This document shows, piece after piece, positions 22,562 through 32,121 of a DNA stretch of 43,069 bases. The stretch is from a virus: positions 1 through 43,069 of IMG/VR virus record IMGVR_UViG_3300009034_000086; one strand, given 5' to 3'. The notes beneath the pieces are model-generated. The model saw only the letters and a list, made by a program, of their open reading frames with translations, was not told where the DNA came from and ran no database searches. Made by a program: the position numbers and the translations under genes. Position 1 is the first letter of the stretch, and every line of letters begins with the position of its first letter.

Positions 22562-23479
22562 TTAATCATCATCACTATCGCCAGGGTTAGCGTAAGCATT
22601 GCCTACTACATTTCCAGCCCAGGCATTCGTTAGGGTGTCTTGGTCAGCAGTTGATAGGTCAAGATAAGGGCCATCTCCTGCATTTGTTCCACACTCAGAG
22701 GCATAGTTGCCCATAATCATGCCACTTGAGCAACCTATAAGATAAATTCCCCATCCTATTGCCTCATTCCCTGCGGCTAGTGTAGAGAAGCAGTTACCGA
22801 GAATTGTTGGGCCAGAATTAGACCCTGCACGGATATATATGCAGCTTCCGCTACCACTGTGATGGAACACATTATGATTGATGTGAGTCCAGGCCACATT
22901 ACCAATATCTATAGAGTGGCTGGTAATATCGTCACTGAAGAAATTGTGGTCAATCATCCAGCTTTGCGTATGGTAGGCTGCTGGGCAATAGATTCCAGTT
23001 GTGGATGCTAAGAAGTGACCGAAGGCGTTGTGATGAATGTGGTTAAACCACGCATCGGAAGTTACTTCAATCCCATAGGAAGATGCAGAACCTAGCCTGA
23101 AACCAGCAAGTTCAAAACTTCCACCAGTACTACCAAGCTGAAAACAAGAACTACCCTGTCCATCATACACAGCACGACTTCCTAGTTGGTTCCCTTCACT
23201 CATTCCGATACAGTGGACATTACGAATATCCACTATCGTTGGGGCTTCGTCGTCTTGGTAGATGTCCTGGCAGAAGATATAGTCATGCCTACGCTGCGTA
23301 CATAGAGCTAATGCAGCATCTAAAGTAAGTAATGGGTATTGTGGGTCTGTGCCTTCGTTGCTGTCAGAGCCAAGATGTGCGTCTAGCTGGCTGACGTAGA
23401 AACATTTGCCACCACTGGCAGACATCCCTCTAGGTGCATCCCAAGGCATCATTATTGGACTACCTAATGAATCAAACAT
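22562..23479 (-). CDS. Right-handed beta-helix virion protein 1
   Basis: 305 residues. Start CFYVSQLDAHLGSDSNEGTD-PQYPLLTLDAAL is the typical N-terminal cap of DUF1565/pectate-lyase-like repeats, followed by helical-coil repeats with aligned Asn (HIHHNAFGHF, MIDHNFFSDD, HINHNVFHHS, ILGNCFSTL, IMGNYASEC). Such folds bind or cut polysaccharides. It is a paralogue of the gene directly upstream. Acidic tail DPGDSDDD-like. A capsid or tail-associated glycan binder is the likely role. Confidence 0.7.
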   Translation of the reverse strand: MFDSLGSPIMMPWDAPRGMSASGGKCFYVSQLDAHLGSDSNEGTDPQYPLLTLDAALALCTQRRHDYIFCQDIYQDDEAPTIVDIRNVHCIGMSEGNQLGSRAVYDGQGSSCFQLGSTGGSFELAGFRLGSASSYGIEVTSDAWFNHIHHNAFGHFLASTTGIYCPAAYHTQSWMIDHNFFSDDITSHSIDIGNVAWTHINHNVFHHSGSGSCIYIRAGSNSGPTILGNCFSTLAAGNEAIGWGIYLIGCSSGMIMGNYASECGTNAGDGPYLDLSTADQDTLTNAWAGNVVGNAYANPGDSDDD

Positions 23480-23503
23480 TTGTTTTTCTTCTCCTTTTTA
23501 TTC

Positions 23504-24457
23504 TTATACACCTACAGGTTCAATTACTTCATTGCCTCTGTAGTTCATCGACCATGCGTTGTAGGTATTTGTGTTTAAGTCTCGGTATGGATTGTAGGTA
23601 TAGCCAGTGTTCAACATACCGTTTGCTGCCCTATTGCCTGCTATAATGCAACCTCCACAGGCATACGTAGAGAGCAAGTTGATAGCCTCACCACTAGCTG
23701 CATCTGGAGTCATAAAGGTGTTATCAAGTATTTGAACTCCACCAGCCCCACAAAGGCGGATAGCTCCAGCGTCAGACGCACCCGTGATGCCCATAAAGAC
23801 ATTGTTGCGGATGATACTGTTCACGAATCCAGCACTTGCTCCTGTGTAATTTTGGTAAATAGCGTTACTGGTTATCGTTCCCTTGCCTGTTGCTTGGTCG
23901 CCAAAGAAGATATTATCCTCAATTAACGCCAAGGAGGGGTTTTGGTTTAGAACATACATTCCGTATAGTGGTGTGTCGCTGGCATATTCATGCCCAAACG
24001 CATTGTTGTGTATCCATATTCCAGTACAGTTCACCATGTTAATACCTGATTTGGTACTGCCTCCGCCCATGTTAAATCCTGCTATTTCCACCATGTTGCC
24101 TGTTGCCCCAAGTGTAAAAATATCGAGGTCGGTGGCAACATTGAGGCAAGCCCAAGGTGCTTGCGGTGAACCCATGCCGATTATGTGAACACAGGTCTTA
24201 TCGACCGTTATCGTAGCTCCTTCCTGCCAGCAATCAATAGCAAAAATATAGTCATTATTATCGGCAGTACAAGAGCCTAATGCTGAGTCAAAGGTCGCTT
24301 TGGGATAATTGGGGTCAAGTCCGTCATACCCGTCTGCACCATCAATCGTGTCCACGTAATAGACATTGCCCCCAAAGTATTCCCTGTTAGATGGGAAGCC
24401 AACCTTGGTTGCTCCAGTAATATCTATTTTTCTTGTTACTCTTAATTGTTGTGTCAT
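23504..24457 (-). CDS. Right-handed beta-helix virion protein 2
   Basis: 317 residues. VYYVDTIDGADGYDGLDPNY matches the paralogue's opening and is followed by the same coil repeats (WIHNNAFGHEY, LIEDNIFFGDQ, IIRNNVFMGI, ILDNTFMTP, IIAGNRAANG). A distinct N-terminal 20 residues (MTQQLRVTRKIDITGATKVG) may attach it to the particle. Lies directly downstream of the capsid and FmdB genes, unusual for a tail spike, so it may decorate the head. AGGAGAAAAAT precedes the ATG. Confidence 0.7.
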   Translation of the reverse strand: MTQQLRVTRKIDITGATKVGFPSNREYFGGNVYYVDTIDGADGYDGLDPNYPKATFDSALGSCTADNNDYIFAIDCWQEGATITVDKTCVHIIGMGSPQAPWACLNVATDLDIFTLGATGNMVEIAGFNMGGGSTKSGINMVNCTGIWIHNNAFGHEYASDTPLYGMYVLNQNPSLALIEDNIFFGDQATGKGTITSNAIYQNYTGASAGFVNSIIRNNVFMGITGASDAGAIRLCGAGGVQILDNTFMTPDAASGEAINLLSTYACGGCIIAGNRAANGMLNTGYTYNPYRDLNTNTYNAWSMNYRGNEVIEPVGV

Positions 24458-24507
24458 ATTTTTCTCCTTTCACATTTATTTTTAGACGCTTCGGAGTAGT
24501 GCTTCCC

Positions 24508-24816
24508 CTACGTCTTATGGCTTAATTCATCCTTCTTTTTCTGTCTTTTCCTAGCATCACTACTTAACCAGTTTGGTTTTGAAGGGTCGGAATCAAGCCA
24601 TGTTTTTGTTGTCCTACTTGTGTAAGGTGCAGTTCCCTTTACTTGCTTTCTACGGGAGGGATAGCCACCCTCGCCTTTCATTTTCACCATAGCTGGGAAT
24701 GTCGGCATTTTTTCCATTAATGTCCCACACTCAGGGCAAAGAGTGGCATTCTCCCCAATTTTTTGAACTTTCTCTAGTTTAAGCCCACACCCACACTCGT
24801 AGGCATAGATTGGCAT
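24508..24816 (-). CDS. FmdB-family zinc-ribbon protein next to capsid
   Basis: 102 residues: MPIYAYECGCGLKLEKVQKI and LCPECGTLMEKMP form the ribbon, and a basic tail follows (PSRRKQVKGTAPY, ARKRQKKKDEL). The start overlaps the capsid gene's stop by one base. In many phages an FmdB ribbon directly follows the capsid gene; the function is not known. Confidence 0.75.
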   Translation of the reverse strand: MPIYAYECGCGLKLEKVQKIGENATLCPECGTLMEKMPTFPAMVKMKGEGGYPSRRKQVKGTAPYTSRTTKTWLDSDPSKPNWLSSDARKRQKKKDELSHKT

Positions 24817-25679
24817 TAGCTCTTCCTTGTATAGAACGGTATGCCAAAGGTATCCCTTAACTCACCGTAGCCATAGATTATCTTCACCTGGAAGATTATG
24901 CGGTGGTATTTAGGGTCATTTATCTTCTGGGAGTAAGGGTTTGCCTGTACTATTGATGCTAGAGCATCACGGTGCATCATTACGCCGTAATGACCAGTTG
25001 TAGCAGCCGTTAGATTATTGGTAATCTTTACTTCCATATTGTAGATGTCACCGAATTTACCAGTGGGGACTACGGGATTTCTCACATAATCATTCCTGAC
25101 AAACTTATCTATCTTCAAAAGGTCAGCCTTTGAAGATGGGTCGGTGATGATGCAACGGTCATCTTCAGGAACATCACTCTCATCCAATGTTTCCATTAGA
25201 TAGATTATGATGTCATCTGTAAGAGTCTGCCCGTCAGTGCCATAAGCTGAAGTAGTATATCCACCAAGGCTCGAAAAACAAGCACCTAAATGTGTGTCAA
25301 GCTGTTTTGCAATAGCATAGGCACATGATTGAGCAGCCTTGCTTAGATAATTGATAGGGTCTTGGATATTTGCCATCTCGGATATTTCAGCCTTTGACCC
25401 ATACCACTTGTCAACTGTCAGGCTTTTACCAGTGGTTGTAACATCACTTGCTGTCAAGGCGGTTCCGGGCGTAACCTCGGCTGCCGTAGCCTCAGTTGTA
25501 ACAGGTATATAAACAGTAGACCCAACCTTTAAGTCCCTTTGATACTCAGTATTAACGGATTCTGCAACCACGAGTTTACTCTTGGTGTGGTCAACTACGT
25601 TTTTACTGTATATCGAAGGCACCCAATATCTTGAGATTAATTCCGCAAGGGTTGGGTCAGTTCCTTCATTGTAAGCCAT
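24816..25679 (-). CDS. Major capsid protein
   Basis: 287 residues. The overall pattern fits HK97-fold capsids of the P22/phage-coat type: N-arm helix LAELISRYWVPSIYSKNVVD, a strand-rich E-loop region (VYIPVTTEATAAEVTPGT), a spine helix (INYLSKAAQSCAYAIAKQLD), the A domain (DVPEDDRCIITDPSSKADLL) and MMHRDALASIVQANPYSQ. It directly follows the scaffold gene, the normal order. GGAGGTAAGC lies before the ATG. Confidence 0.85.
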   Translation of the reverse strand: MAYNEGTDPTLAELISRYWVPSIYSKNVVDHTKSKLVVAESVNTEYQRDLKVGSTVYIPVTTEATAAEVTPGTALTASDVTTTGKSLTVDKWYGSKAEISEMANIQDPINYLSKAAQSCAYAIAKQLDTHLGACFSSLGGYTTSAYGTDGQTLTDDIIIYLMETLDESDVPEDDRCIITDPSSKADLLKIDKFVRNDYVRNPVVPTGKFGDIYNMEVKITNNLTAATTGHYGVMMHRDALASIVQANPYSQKINDPKYHRIIFQVKIIYGYGELRDTFGIPFYTRKS

Positions 25680-25697
25680 CGCTTACCTCCTATTTAG

Positions 25698-26369
25698 TCA
25701 TTTGATGCGTCCCTCCCTCTGAGCCTTTTCGATTTCAGGTTTAAGTTTCCTGTATTCTTCAATAGACATATTGTCTATATCTCGCTGAGTGAAGGAACGC
25801 CGTCCACCCACATCAGAGGTTCCACTATCAGGCGTGAAACTTGAAGTTGTGGTTTCAGGAGTTTGCCCCTTCGCCCGCTCCGCAATTTTAAGCTGAGCTA
25901 GAAGTTCCATTTCTCTGGGACTTTCAGCCTTCATCAATTCACGAGCATCTGCGAGACTGAGATTATGTTGAGTGGCCAAATCTATGGCTTGGTCATACTT
26001 TCTTTGCACCGCTCCCTCTTCTTTTGTTTTTTGTTCCTGGAGACTAAATAATTCGTCTTCGATTTGGTGTTTGCGCCTGACCTTGGCCTGTTCGTCTGGC
26101 TCACCCTCTAAATCTGTAATCTCCTTCTGTCGTCTTTCTAAACGCTGTTGCTCTCTTTCTTTGCGAAGTTGTTGAAGTTCGCTTTCGACAGATTTGACAG
26201 AAGCCTCTGCCCTGTCTTTCATGCTTTGTAGCTTCCGCCATTCTGCTTCCGAGTAAGTTCTCTCCGAAGTTTTCTTATCTTCAGTGGGAGTTACCTGTGG
26301 AGTTTCCTTAGAAGTCTCCTCCTTTGGCTGCTCCATAGTCGCTCCTTCTTGATTCAATTCTTGCTCCAT
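25698..26369 (-). CDS. Scaffolding protein
   Basis: 223 residues, highly charged, Glu/Lys/Arg/Gln-rich with a long coiled coil at about 45-125 (RAEASVKSVESELQQLRKER, ELFSLQEQKTKEEGAVQRKY) and a basic C-terminal helix (IDNMSIEEYRKLKPEIEKAQ). That layout and its place immediately upstream of the capsid gene identify it. It would guide capsid assembly and leave or be cut from the procapsid. AAAGGAGGAATTCA precedes the ATG. Confidence 0.85.
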   Translation of the reverse strand: MEQELNQEGATMEQPKEETSKETPQVTPTEDKKTSERTYSEAEWRKLQSMKDRAEASVKSVESELQQLRKEREQQRLERRQKEITDLEGEPDEQAKVRRKHQIEDELFSLQEQKTKEEGAVQRKYDQAIDLATQHNLSLADARELMKAESPREMELLAQLKIAERAKGQTPETTTSSFTPDSGTSDVGGRRSFTQRDIDNMSIEEYRKLKPEIEKAQREGRIK

Positions 26370-26522
26370 TGAATTCCTCCTTTTATTGCTTTTTATATCG
26401 GTAGCAATAAACCGCTCGACCTCTATTTTTATCCTCGGTTAATTTTTGAGGGCTTAAAAGCAAGCTAAGATAATTTTCAAAGTCCTTTAAGCACTCGTGG
26501 GAAATGAAATAACTTGGTTTTT

Positions 26523-26538
26523 AGGTGTTTAGACACCT
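26523..26538. promoter_or_regulatory. 16-bp palindrome ahead of a rightward promoter
   Basis: AGGTGT-TTAG-ACACCT, 32 bases upstream of the -35 box at 26570. No U-run follows on either strand, so it looks more like a protein-binding site than a terminator. Confidence 0.4.
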
Positions 26539-26569
26539 GTAAGAAAAATAAGGGCAAATCTCAAGGTTC

Positions 26570-26597
26570 TTGACAAAATCTCTGATAGTGATATTAT
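26570..26597 (+). promoter_or_regulatory. Sigma-70 type promoter, rightward
   Basis: TTGACA (26570-26575), 16-bp spacer, TATTAT (26592-26597). The expected start is about 26604, giving a short leader with a ribosome binding site before ATG 26621. Confidence 0.7.
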
Positions 26598-26620
26598 GTT
26601 AATAGGAGAGGGGGTGAAGT

Positions 26621-26833
26621 ATGTCTCGAACCTTACTTGTGTTTATTTGTATAGTCTTAGTTATATGTTTTGCTGTCGCTTATGGAGACCTGTATCATAA
26701 GTACCAAGAGGAAAGGCAAATAAGGATTCTTACAGAAGCTCTTGCCGAATCCCGTAAACAGGATAGCGAACACTATTGGCAGTTATATATTGATTGCCTG
26801 AATCAAGAAAGTCCTACAAATCGGTGGGAGTGA
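26621..26833 (+). CDS. Membrane-anchored coiled-coil protein, 70 aa, opposite strand
   Basis: Residues about 5-23 (LLVFICIVLVICFAVAYGD) form one N-terminal transmembrane helix, followed by a charged helix (YQEERQIRILTEALAESRKQ) that may coil; the topology resembles Rz-like spanins or small exclusion proteins. A full promoter and GGAGAGGGGGTGAAGT support expression against the virion operon. Its stop meets the giant gene's stop in a hairpin. No family recognised. Confidence 0.65.
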   Translation: MSRTLLVFICIVLVICFAVAYGDLYHKYQEERQIRILTEALAESRKQDSEHYWQLYIDCLNQESPTNRWE

Positions 26834-26853
26834 CATCGTTATTTTTACTCCCA
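26825..26853. terminator. Shared hairpin at convergent gene ends
   Basis: TGGGAGT (26825-26831) and ACTCCCA (26847-26853) pair around a T-rich 15-nt loop. Both convergent stop codons (rightward TGA 26831-26833 and leftward TAA) lie in or beside the stem. Both proteins end in NRWE. It could slow polymerases arriving from either side. Confidence 0.45.
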
Positions 26854-29800
26854 TCTGTTAGCAGATTGTTCTCCCCAAGATGACCCTTCTCCACCCCAAC
26901 GGTCTTCGACTGCTGCTCCTCTATAATCATCCCACCAAGTTTCATCCTCTATGCCTTGTAATCTCATTAGTTCAACCTGTTTAGCGTTTTCTGGTAAATC
27001 ATTAATCCACCTATTGAGATTAGCTCTCACATAGTCTTGTATTTTCTTAGAATATTTTAACAAGAATGTTTCACACTGCTTTTCTATTTCGTCCCAATCC
27101 CTAGGTAATTCTGCCTTTTTTATAAGTTCGGCTCTATATTCCTGATATACATCTAAAGCCTTGTCTTCTGGTTTTTGATTTTCCAATATCCATTCTTGTA
27201 TATCCTTAATAGCTTTAGGGTCTAAGCGGTCACGCAAGCCATAAATAGCACCCATAGCACCTGAATAATAAGCCCTAGCATAACCCCTTTCTTTATCGTA
27301 ATCATATTTGCTTATTGTCCCATTTAAAAGTAAAGTGGCAGCTTTTTCTAACGCATCATTGCGGTCTGTTGTAGATGTTTCAATTTGGTAATAAATACCT
27401 TGTTCCTTCTCATTTCCCCTTTCTGCTTGCTCTAATCTAGCCCTTTCCTCTAAGTCATCGAGGTCAGGGTGGTTATCCTTCAACTTGTCTATTTGTGCCC
27501 TGTTCAAGTCTTCATACTTCTTATTGAAGTCTTGCTTGGCATATTTGTCTCGGAGTTTCCCAACTTCATCCCATAATGGTTCGGGGTAAGCTCTCCATCC
27601 AAAGAACTCAGCTAACCCCCTTGCTGACCTACCACCAAGAGTTCCACCTTCTAATAGCGTAGATTGAACCCAGATTGGAAGTAAATTCCCGGCTATTACT
27701 TCCCTGCTGAAACTTAACAACCCATCTCTAGTCGGGTCTCCGATATAACTTCGTCCAGTAATTAAATCAATGGCAGACCCAACAGCAGGTGATAAGTTAC
27801 CCCTAGCAAACCGAAGAGCAGGGTTATCCATAGAGAACTCCAATAAATCATCTGGGTCTCTAGCCGATTGTGCAAAGAGTTTTATAAGACTTCTAACCTT
27901 AGAACCTGGCCCTATCTTTTGCCCTGCTATATCCCAAGTGAAGAAGTTTGAGGAATTAGGATTAAAGTGTTCTATGATTTCCTCTTCATCCTCTCCACGA
28001 AGTATTGAAAAAAGAAGTGCCATAATACTGAGAGCGGTGATACCTCTAGCAAGCGACCTTCTGGCTAGTTTTCCCCTGAGTCCTCCTCTGAACACACTCC
28101 AAATCAACCCTGCTATAGCCCGATTGTATTGTGGGGCTAATACAAGACCTCGCTCACGCTGACGCTCTATACCAGTAACACCAATGCGAGCCGCAGATGT
28201 CAGTCCCCTAAACTCGTTTATCCATTGGTCAAGGTCAGTTAACTCGGCTGGAGTTTTTGCCATATGCTCGTTCGCTAAAGCAAGGTAAATACCCGCTAAG
28301 TCTAAGGCTGATTCCATTCCTCTTTGAAATGGGGTTAGAAGTTTTGCCCCAACCTTTCCAAACGTTCTAGGCACGAGAAACCCAAATGTTTTTAGGTAGT
28401 TCTCCCCTTGCGGGAACAAAGTAACTTCCCCTGATAATAAGCCTCCCCTAGCCATAGCCTCAGTAAACTCAGTACGCCCTCGTATAGAGAGCATCATATT
28501 GGGATGCCTGTCTATAACATCCTTGAACTTGGCAATTTGTGAATCATGGAACTTGGTGTCGAATATAGAATGAATAGCTCCACCAAAAGCCTTGCTGTAT
28601 GCTTTGGGATTTTCTCCCGTCATAAATATAAGCTGAATAAAAGGGTAACTAATATCGCCAGCTAGCAAGAAATATCGAACTAAGGCGTTGAACTTATTTA
28701 TTTCCCCTAGAGCCGCACTAAACTTTGGACTAAAGGAATCCATTACTGTCCGTGTAATCTCTTTGGCATCTGGGCCAGTAAGTATCTTACCTGAAAACGC
28801 AGGGGCAGGGATTTGTGCCTCACCGTACTTCGGCGTTATAGCTGCTTCTCTAGCTCTTGCCCTAGCAGCAACGGCCTTTAGATGTAGCATTGTGTTAGTG
28901 TCAACCAAACCCTTTGCTACTCTGGTTAGATTTCTCACCTCTTTGGCAACTGGTTCGGCAGCTTGTAATCTTGGGATTAAATCTTTTAATGCCTGAGCTT
29001 GGTCAGGATATGAAGTGGCAATAGCTCGAATAGTAACATCAGGGACACGTTCTCCTCTAACTGCTCTATTTAACGCTGCTAAAAGCATCTGGCTATGTCT
29101 TTTCTTCAGATTGGCAGACTCAGCAGCAAGTATCAATTCTTCTGGAGCACCAGTAGTCCGCCATTCAATCTGTGTTAATAACCAATCGGCAGCCTTTTTG
29201 TCAGCTACTCTACGATAAGCTCCTGATGCCCTAAGATATAGAGCCTCTTCATAAGGGATACGGTGATAGCCAGCAGCTAAAGCTTCAGCATCGGTTCTGA
29301 ATGTTCGGTGCTTCTCTGTTGGGAGTTTAGCACCAGGTCGCCCTGGAAGAGCACCTACAAAGGCAATTTCTATTACCGTGCCATCATTTAGTTCCCTTGC
29401 ATATACCCTTGCGGTGGCAAATTGCCCACCTTCATCTAGTGAGACACGTCCCAATTTTATATCGTGCCTTTCTAGAAATTCAGTAATTGCCTGCTCTATC
29501 TTATTAGCTCGGTCGAGCCACAATCTTTGGTCAGGGGTTAATTTACCTTCCCATTTACCCCGTTGTCTGGCAATATCACCAACTGTTGTGCCTTTTAGTG
29601 GGCCAGCCTTAATAATAAAATTATCGTCTTGTTTCCCAAAAACTTCCTCCTGAGTGCCTACCTCTTGCAAATGGGCTATAACCCCTTGAGTTTTCTGTCC
29701 ACCTTCGTCTATTAAGGTAGCCTTAATAACTGCATATTTCTCTGATGGAGTGTTAGCTACAACATTGGGATATAGTATCTTGATTAGCTTTCTCAGGAAT

Positions 29801-32121
29801 GGTAGTTGGTTAACTAATCTTCTTGTCGCGTCGTTACGAAAGGCAATCTCGGCAACTATATTGGCATCCTGTAAGTCAGCCATAAAACCTCTCCACCCGT
29901 TATCGGTTCTCCCTAAGACTTGGCCTATAGGAGTTATAGGTGGAGGTGTAGTTGGTAATGTTTCTGGAATAGATAAAGCGTTAGGTTCAGTTGTGGGTTT
30001 AGTAGCTTCTAGGGCAAGTCTATCAGCAACAAGCCTATCTCTTGTAGTTGCTATTAAACCTTGTGTACGCTTTGCTTGCTCAATAAGCCCTTTTAGGTAC
30101 TCCCCAGCATCCATGCCAACTTGACGAGCAAGTGGTTCTAGGTTTAACTCTTGTGCTAATTCGTCAAGGGCATACTCCCATCTAACTCTTTTGCCATCGG
30201 GTGTTAAGATGTTAGCTTTTGGCTCTCTACCCCAAACCTTCCTGTATTGCCCTTTGGTAATATATGCAAGCTCTCCCTCAGCTAGTACCGCCTTTGGCAT
30301 TAACTTTGTGAGCTTTGCTATTCTGGGGTCTAATGAAGCCTCCAAACCCTCAAGGTTAGCTTCCCCCTCATCTATACGCCTAGCTATTCCCTCAGTAGAG
30401 GTCTCCCATTCTGCCTCCGCAACTGTTACAGCAGGCTTAGGGGAAATACTTTCCTCTGGGTGAAACACGGCTACCTGCTTACCAGTCTCAACAATGCCCT
30501 CTGCTATCACTACACCATCATGGCCTTCTACTTCAATCTGGGTTCTTAATTCTGTTTGAACCCAATCTTCAGTTCTCTCTTCTATGGCAGCTTGATGCCT
30601 TAAATCGTGAGTTCGGGCTGCAAAAGCATCCCATTCTGATTGCGTGTTGATAGCAAGTGGATTATTTAATTCTACGGTGGATTGTGTTACTGGCCCATAA
30701 GTGGCAGCATAAGCAGGGTCGGTTGTCCAATATTGTGCTTTGCCTACTAAGCCTTCGTCTGTGGGAACTGTTGTCTCCCCACGATAAACTGTGGCGGTGA
30801 ATGGTTGTCCAGACTCGGCAATAGTTGGTGTTATGGCAGTTTCTAATTCGGTCTCTATTCCTTGCTCAATTACATCGTATAGTGGGTGGGCTTCACCAAT
30901 CTCATTCTTGAGAGAATTCCTAACTTTCTGAATACCTTGAGCACTACTTACTGCAACCTGACCAGCCCCAGCCATTATGGTAGTCAAGAGAAATGTCTGT
31001 GGAGCAATCTCTTTAAATGCCTCGACCCAATTTATCCTCCCCTCTCTTAATCCAGCCTCTACCTCTATTGCACTTTGCCCCTTTTGAGTTATTGTCTCAG
31101 TTAATAGTTCCTCCCCATACATACCAGCTAGTTTGGTTATTATTTGAGTAGCTATTGGGCCACCAACCATTTTGCCTAAAGGCCCAAGCAAAAGTTGCCC
31201 AAATAACAAATTACTGATAGCCTCTGGTACTGCCTCCCAAAGTCCGTATTTAACCGCATCATTGTGGAAATCTTGCTTTAACTTGTTTTCTTCCTCTTGA
31301 GTTAGCCCTTTGCCTGTCTGTTCAATCTTCTCAGCATCCTTTAATTCAAGATATGTCTGCATAATTTGGTAAGTAGTCATTTGATATGCAACTGCTCCAG
31401 ACGCAGCAGTTCCCGCTGCCCAAGCTGCTGCCCTAGCTCCAGGAACAGGAATTAAGGATATTGGGATACCCGCAGCAGCACCAGCTCCCATAGAAGTAAC
31501 AGAGTAAGCCAAGTTGCGTGATAATTGGGATACTTCATATAAATGGTCTGAGGTGGGATACTGCTTCGCAATACTTTGGGTGAATTTATCTAAATCCTCA
31601 TTGGCCTCGGCAATAAATTTATCTGCCCAATCCCTATTGACTACGCTTGCTCCACCTTGCCCTTGAGTTGCCTGTAATACAGATGATGCAATCTGTTTAG
31701 GAAGGTATGTGAGGCTTTGCCCAAACACTTTGGCTTCATACTCAAATGGTACAATTTCCATGAATGGTATTTCCATTTGCTCATAGTATTCCTTGGCAAG
31801 GGGGCCAACTAAGGGAGTAGTTTTGGTACTTACTGTAGGAGTATAAATTGGTTTAAAAATAGTGGAAGTTATCTCAGGCTCTTCGGCTTTACCCTTCTGC
31901 GCAGCCTCAATAGAAGCCTCCATACCTATCGTAACTCCAAACGGAGAAATCCCAAATAACATGGGATATTCAGCTGTCGTTGGTGTTGTAGAAATAGGGG
32001 GTGGAAAAGTAGAAGGGGAAAGAGTAGGAGGTGTATACACTGCACTGGAGACTTCTCCTGTCCACCGATTTATATATTCGTCAACTTCATCTATCCATCG
32101 GTTTTTTATTGCCGTTACCAC
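26845..32121 (-). CDS. Giant internal virion (polyvalent) protein with ART-like domain
   Basis: 1758 residues. N-terminus Pro/Thr-rich; about 205-250 hydrophobic and Ala/Gly-rich (MGAGAAAGIPISLIPVPGAR); about 441-560 an ADP-ribosyltransferase-like fold: VYRG (445-448), YWTTDPAYAATYG (464-476), LNNPLAI, HDGVVI (534-539), FHPEESI (553-559), as in ART domains of phage polyvalent proteins. A helical middle follows; about 1160-1480 has membrane-like stretches (FNALVRYFLLAGDISYPFIQ, ALSIMALLFSILRGEDEEE), and the tail is Trp/charge-rich. Size and order after the portal suggest an ejected core protein. The ART activity is unproven. Confidence 0.7.
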   Translation of the reverse strand: MVTAIKNRWIDEVDEYINRWTGEVSSAVYTPPTLSPSTFPPPISTTPTTAEYPMLFGISPFGVTIGMEASIEAAQKGKAEEPEITSTIFKPIYTPTVSTKTTPLVGPLAKEYYEQMEIPFMEIVPFEYEAKVFGQSLTYLPKQIASSVLQATQGQGGASVVNRDWADKFIAEANEDLDKFTQSIAKQYPTSDHLYEVSQLSRNLAYSVTSMGAGAAAGIPISLIPVPGARAAAWAAGTAASGAVAYQMTTYQIMQTYLELKDAEKIEQTGKGLTQEEENKLKQDFHNDAVKYGLWEAVPEAISNLLFGQLLLGPLGKMVGGPIATQIITKLAGMYGEELLTETITQKGQSAIEVEAGLREGRINWVEAFKEIAPQTFLLTTIMAGAGQVAVSSAQGIQKVRNSLKNEIGEAHPLYDVIEQGIETELETAITPTIAESGQPFTATVYRGETTVPTDEGLVGKAQYWTTDPAYAATYGPVTQSTVELNNPLAINTQSEWDAFAARTHDLRHQAAIEERTEDWVQTELRTQIEVEGHDGVVIAEGIVETGKQVAVFHPEESISPKPAVTVAEAEWETSTEGIARRIDEGEANLEGLEASLDPRIAKLTKLMPKAVLAEGELAYITKGQYRKVWGREPKANILTPDGKRVRWEYALDELAQELNLEPLARQVGMDAGEYLKGLIEQAKRTQGLIATTRDRLVADRLALEATKPTTEPNALSIPETLPTTPPPITPIGQVLGRTDNGWRGFMADLQDANIVAEIAFRNDATRRLVNQLPFLRKLIKILYPNVVANTPSEKYAVIKATLIDEGGQKTQGVIAHLQEVGTQEEVFGKQDDNFIIKAGPLKGTTVGDIARQRGKWEGKLTPDQRLWLDRANKIEQAITEFLERHDIKLGRVSLDEGGQFATARVYARELNDGTVIEIAFVGALPGRPGAKLPTEKHRTFRTDAEALAAGYHRIPYEEALYLRASGAYRRVADKKAADWLLTQIEWRTTGAPEELILAAESANLKKRHSQMLLAALNRAVRGERVPDVTIRAIATSYPDQAQALKDLIPRLQAAEPVAKEVRNLTRVAKGLVDTNTMLHLKAVAARARAREAAITPKYGEAQIPAPAFSGKILTGPDAKEITRTVMDSFSPKFSAALGEINKFNALVRYFLLAGDISYPFIQLIFMTGENPKAYSKAFGGAIHSIFDTKFHDSQIAKFKDVIDRHPNMMLSIRGRTEFTEAMARGGLLSGEVTLFPQGENYLKTFGFLVPRTFGKVGAKLLTPFQRGMESALDLAGIYLALANEHMAKTPAELTDLDQWINEFRGLTSAARIGVTGIERQRERGLVLAPQYNRAIAGLIWSVFRGGLRGKLARRSLARGITALSIMALLFSILRGEDEEEIIEHFNPNSSNFFTWDIAGQKIGPGSKVRSLIKLFAQSARDPDDLLEFSMDNPALRFARGNLSPAVGSAIDLITGRSYIGDPTRDGLLSFSREVIAGNLLPIWVQSTLLEGGTLGGRSARGLAEFFGWRAYPEPLWDEVGKLRDKYAKQDFNKKYEDLNRAQIDKLKDNHPDLDDLEERARLEQAERGNEKEQGIYYQIETSTTDRNDALEKAATLLLNGTISKYDYDKERGYARAYYSGAMGAIYGLRDRLDPKAIKDIQEWILENQKPEDKALDVYQEYRAELIKKAELPRDWDEIEKQCETFLLKYSKKIQDYVRANLNRWINDLPENAKQVELMRLQGIEDETWWDDYRGAAVEDRWGGEGSSWGEQSANRWE

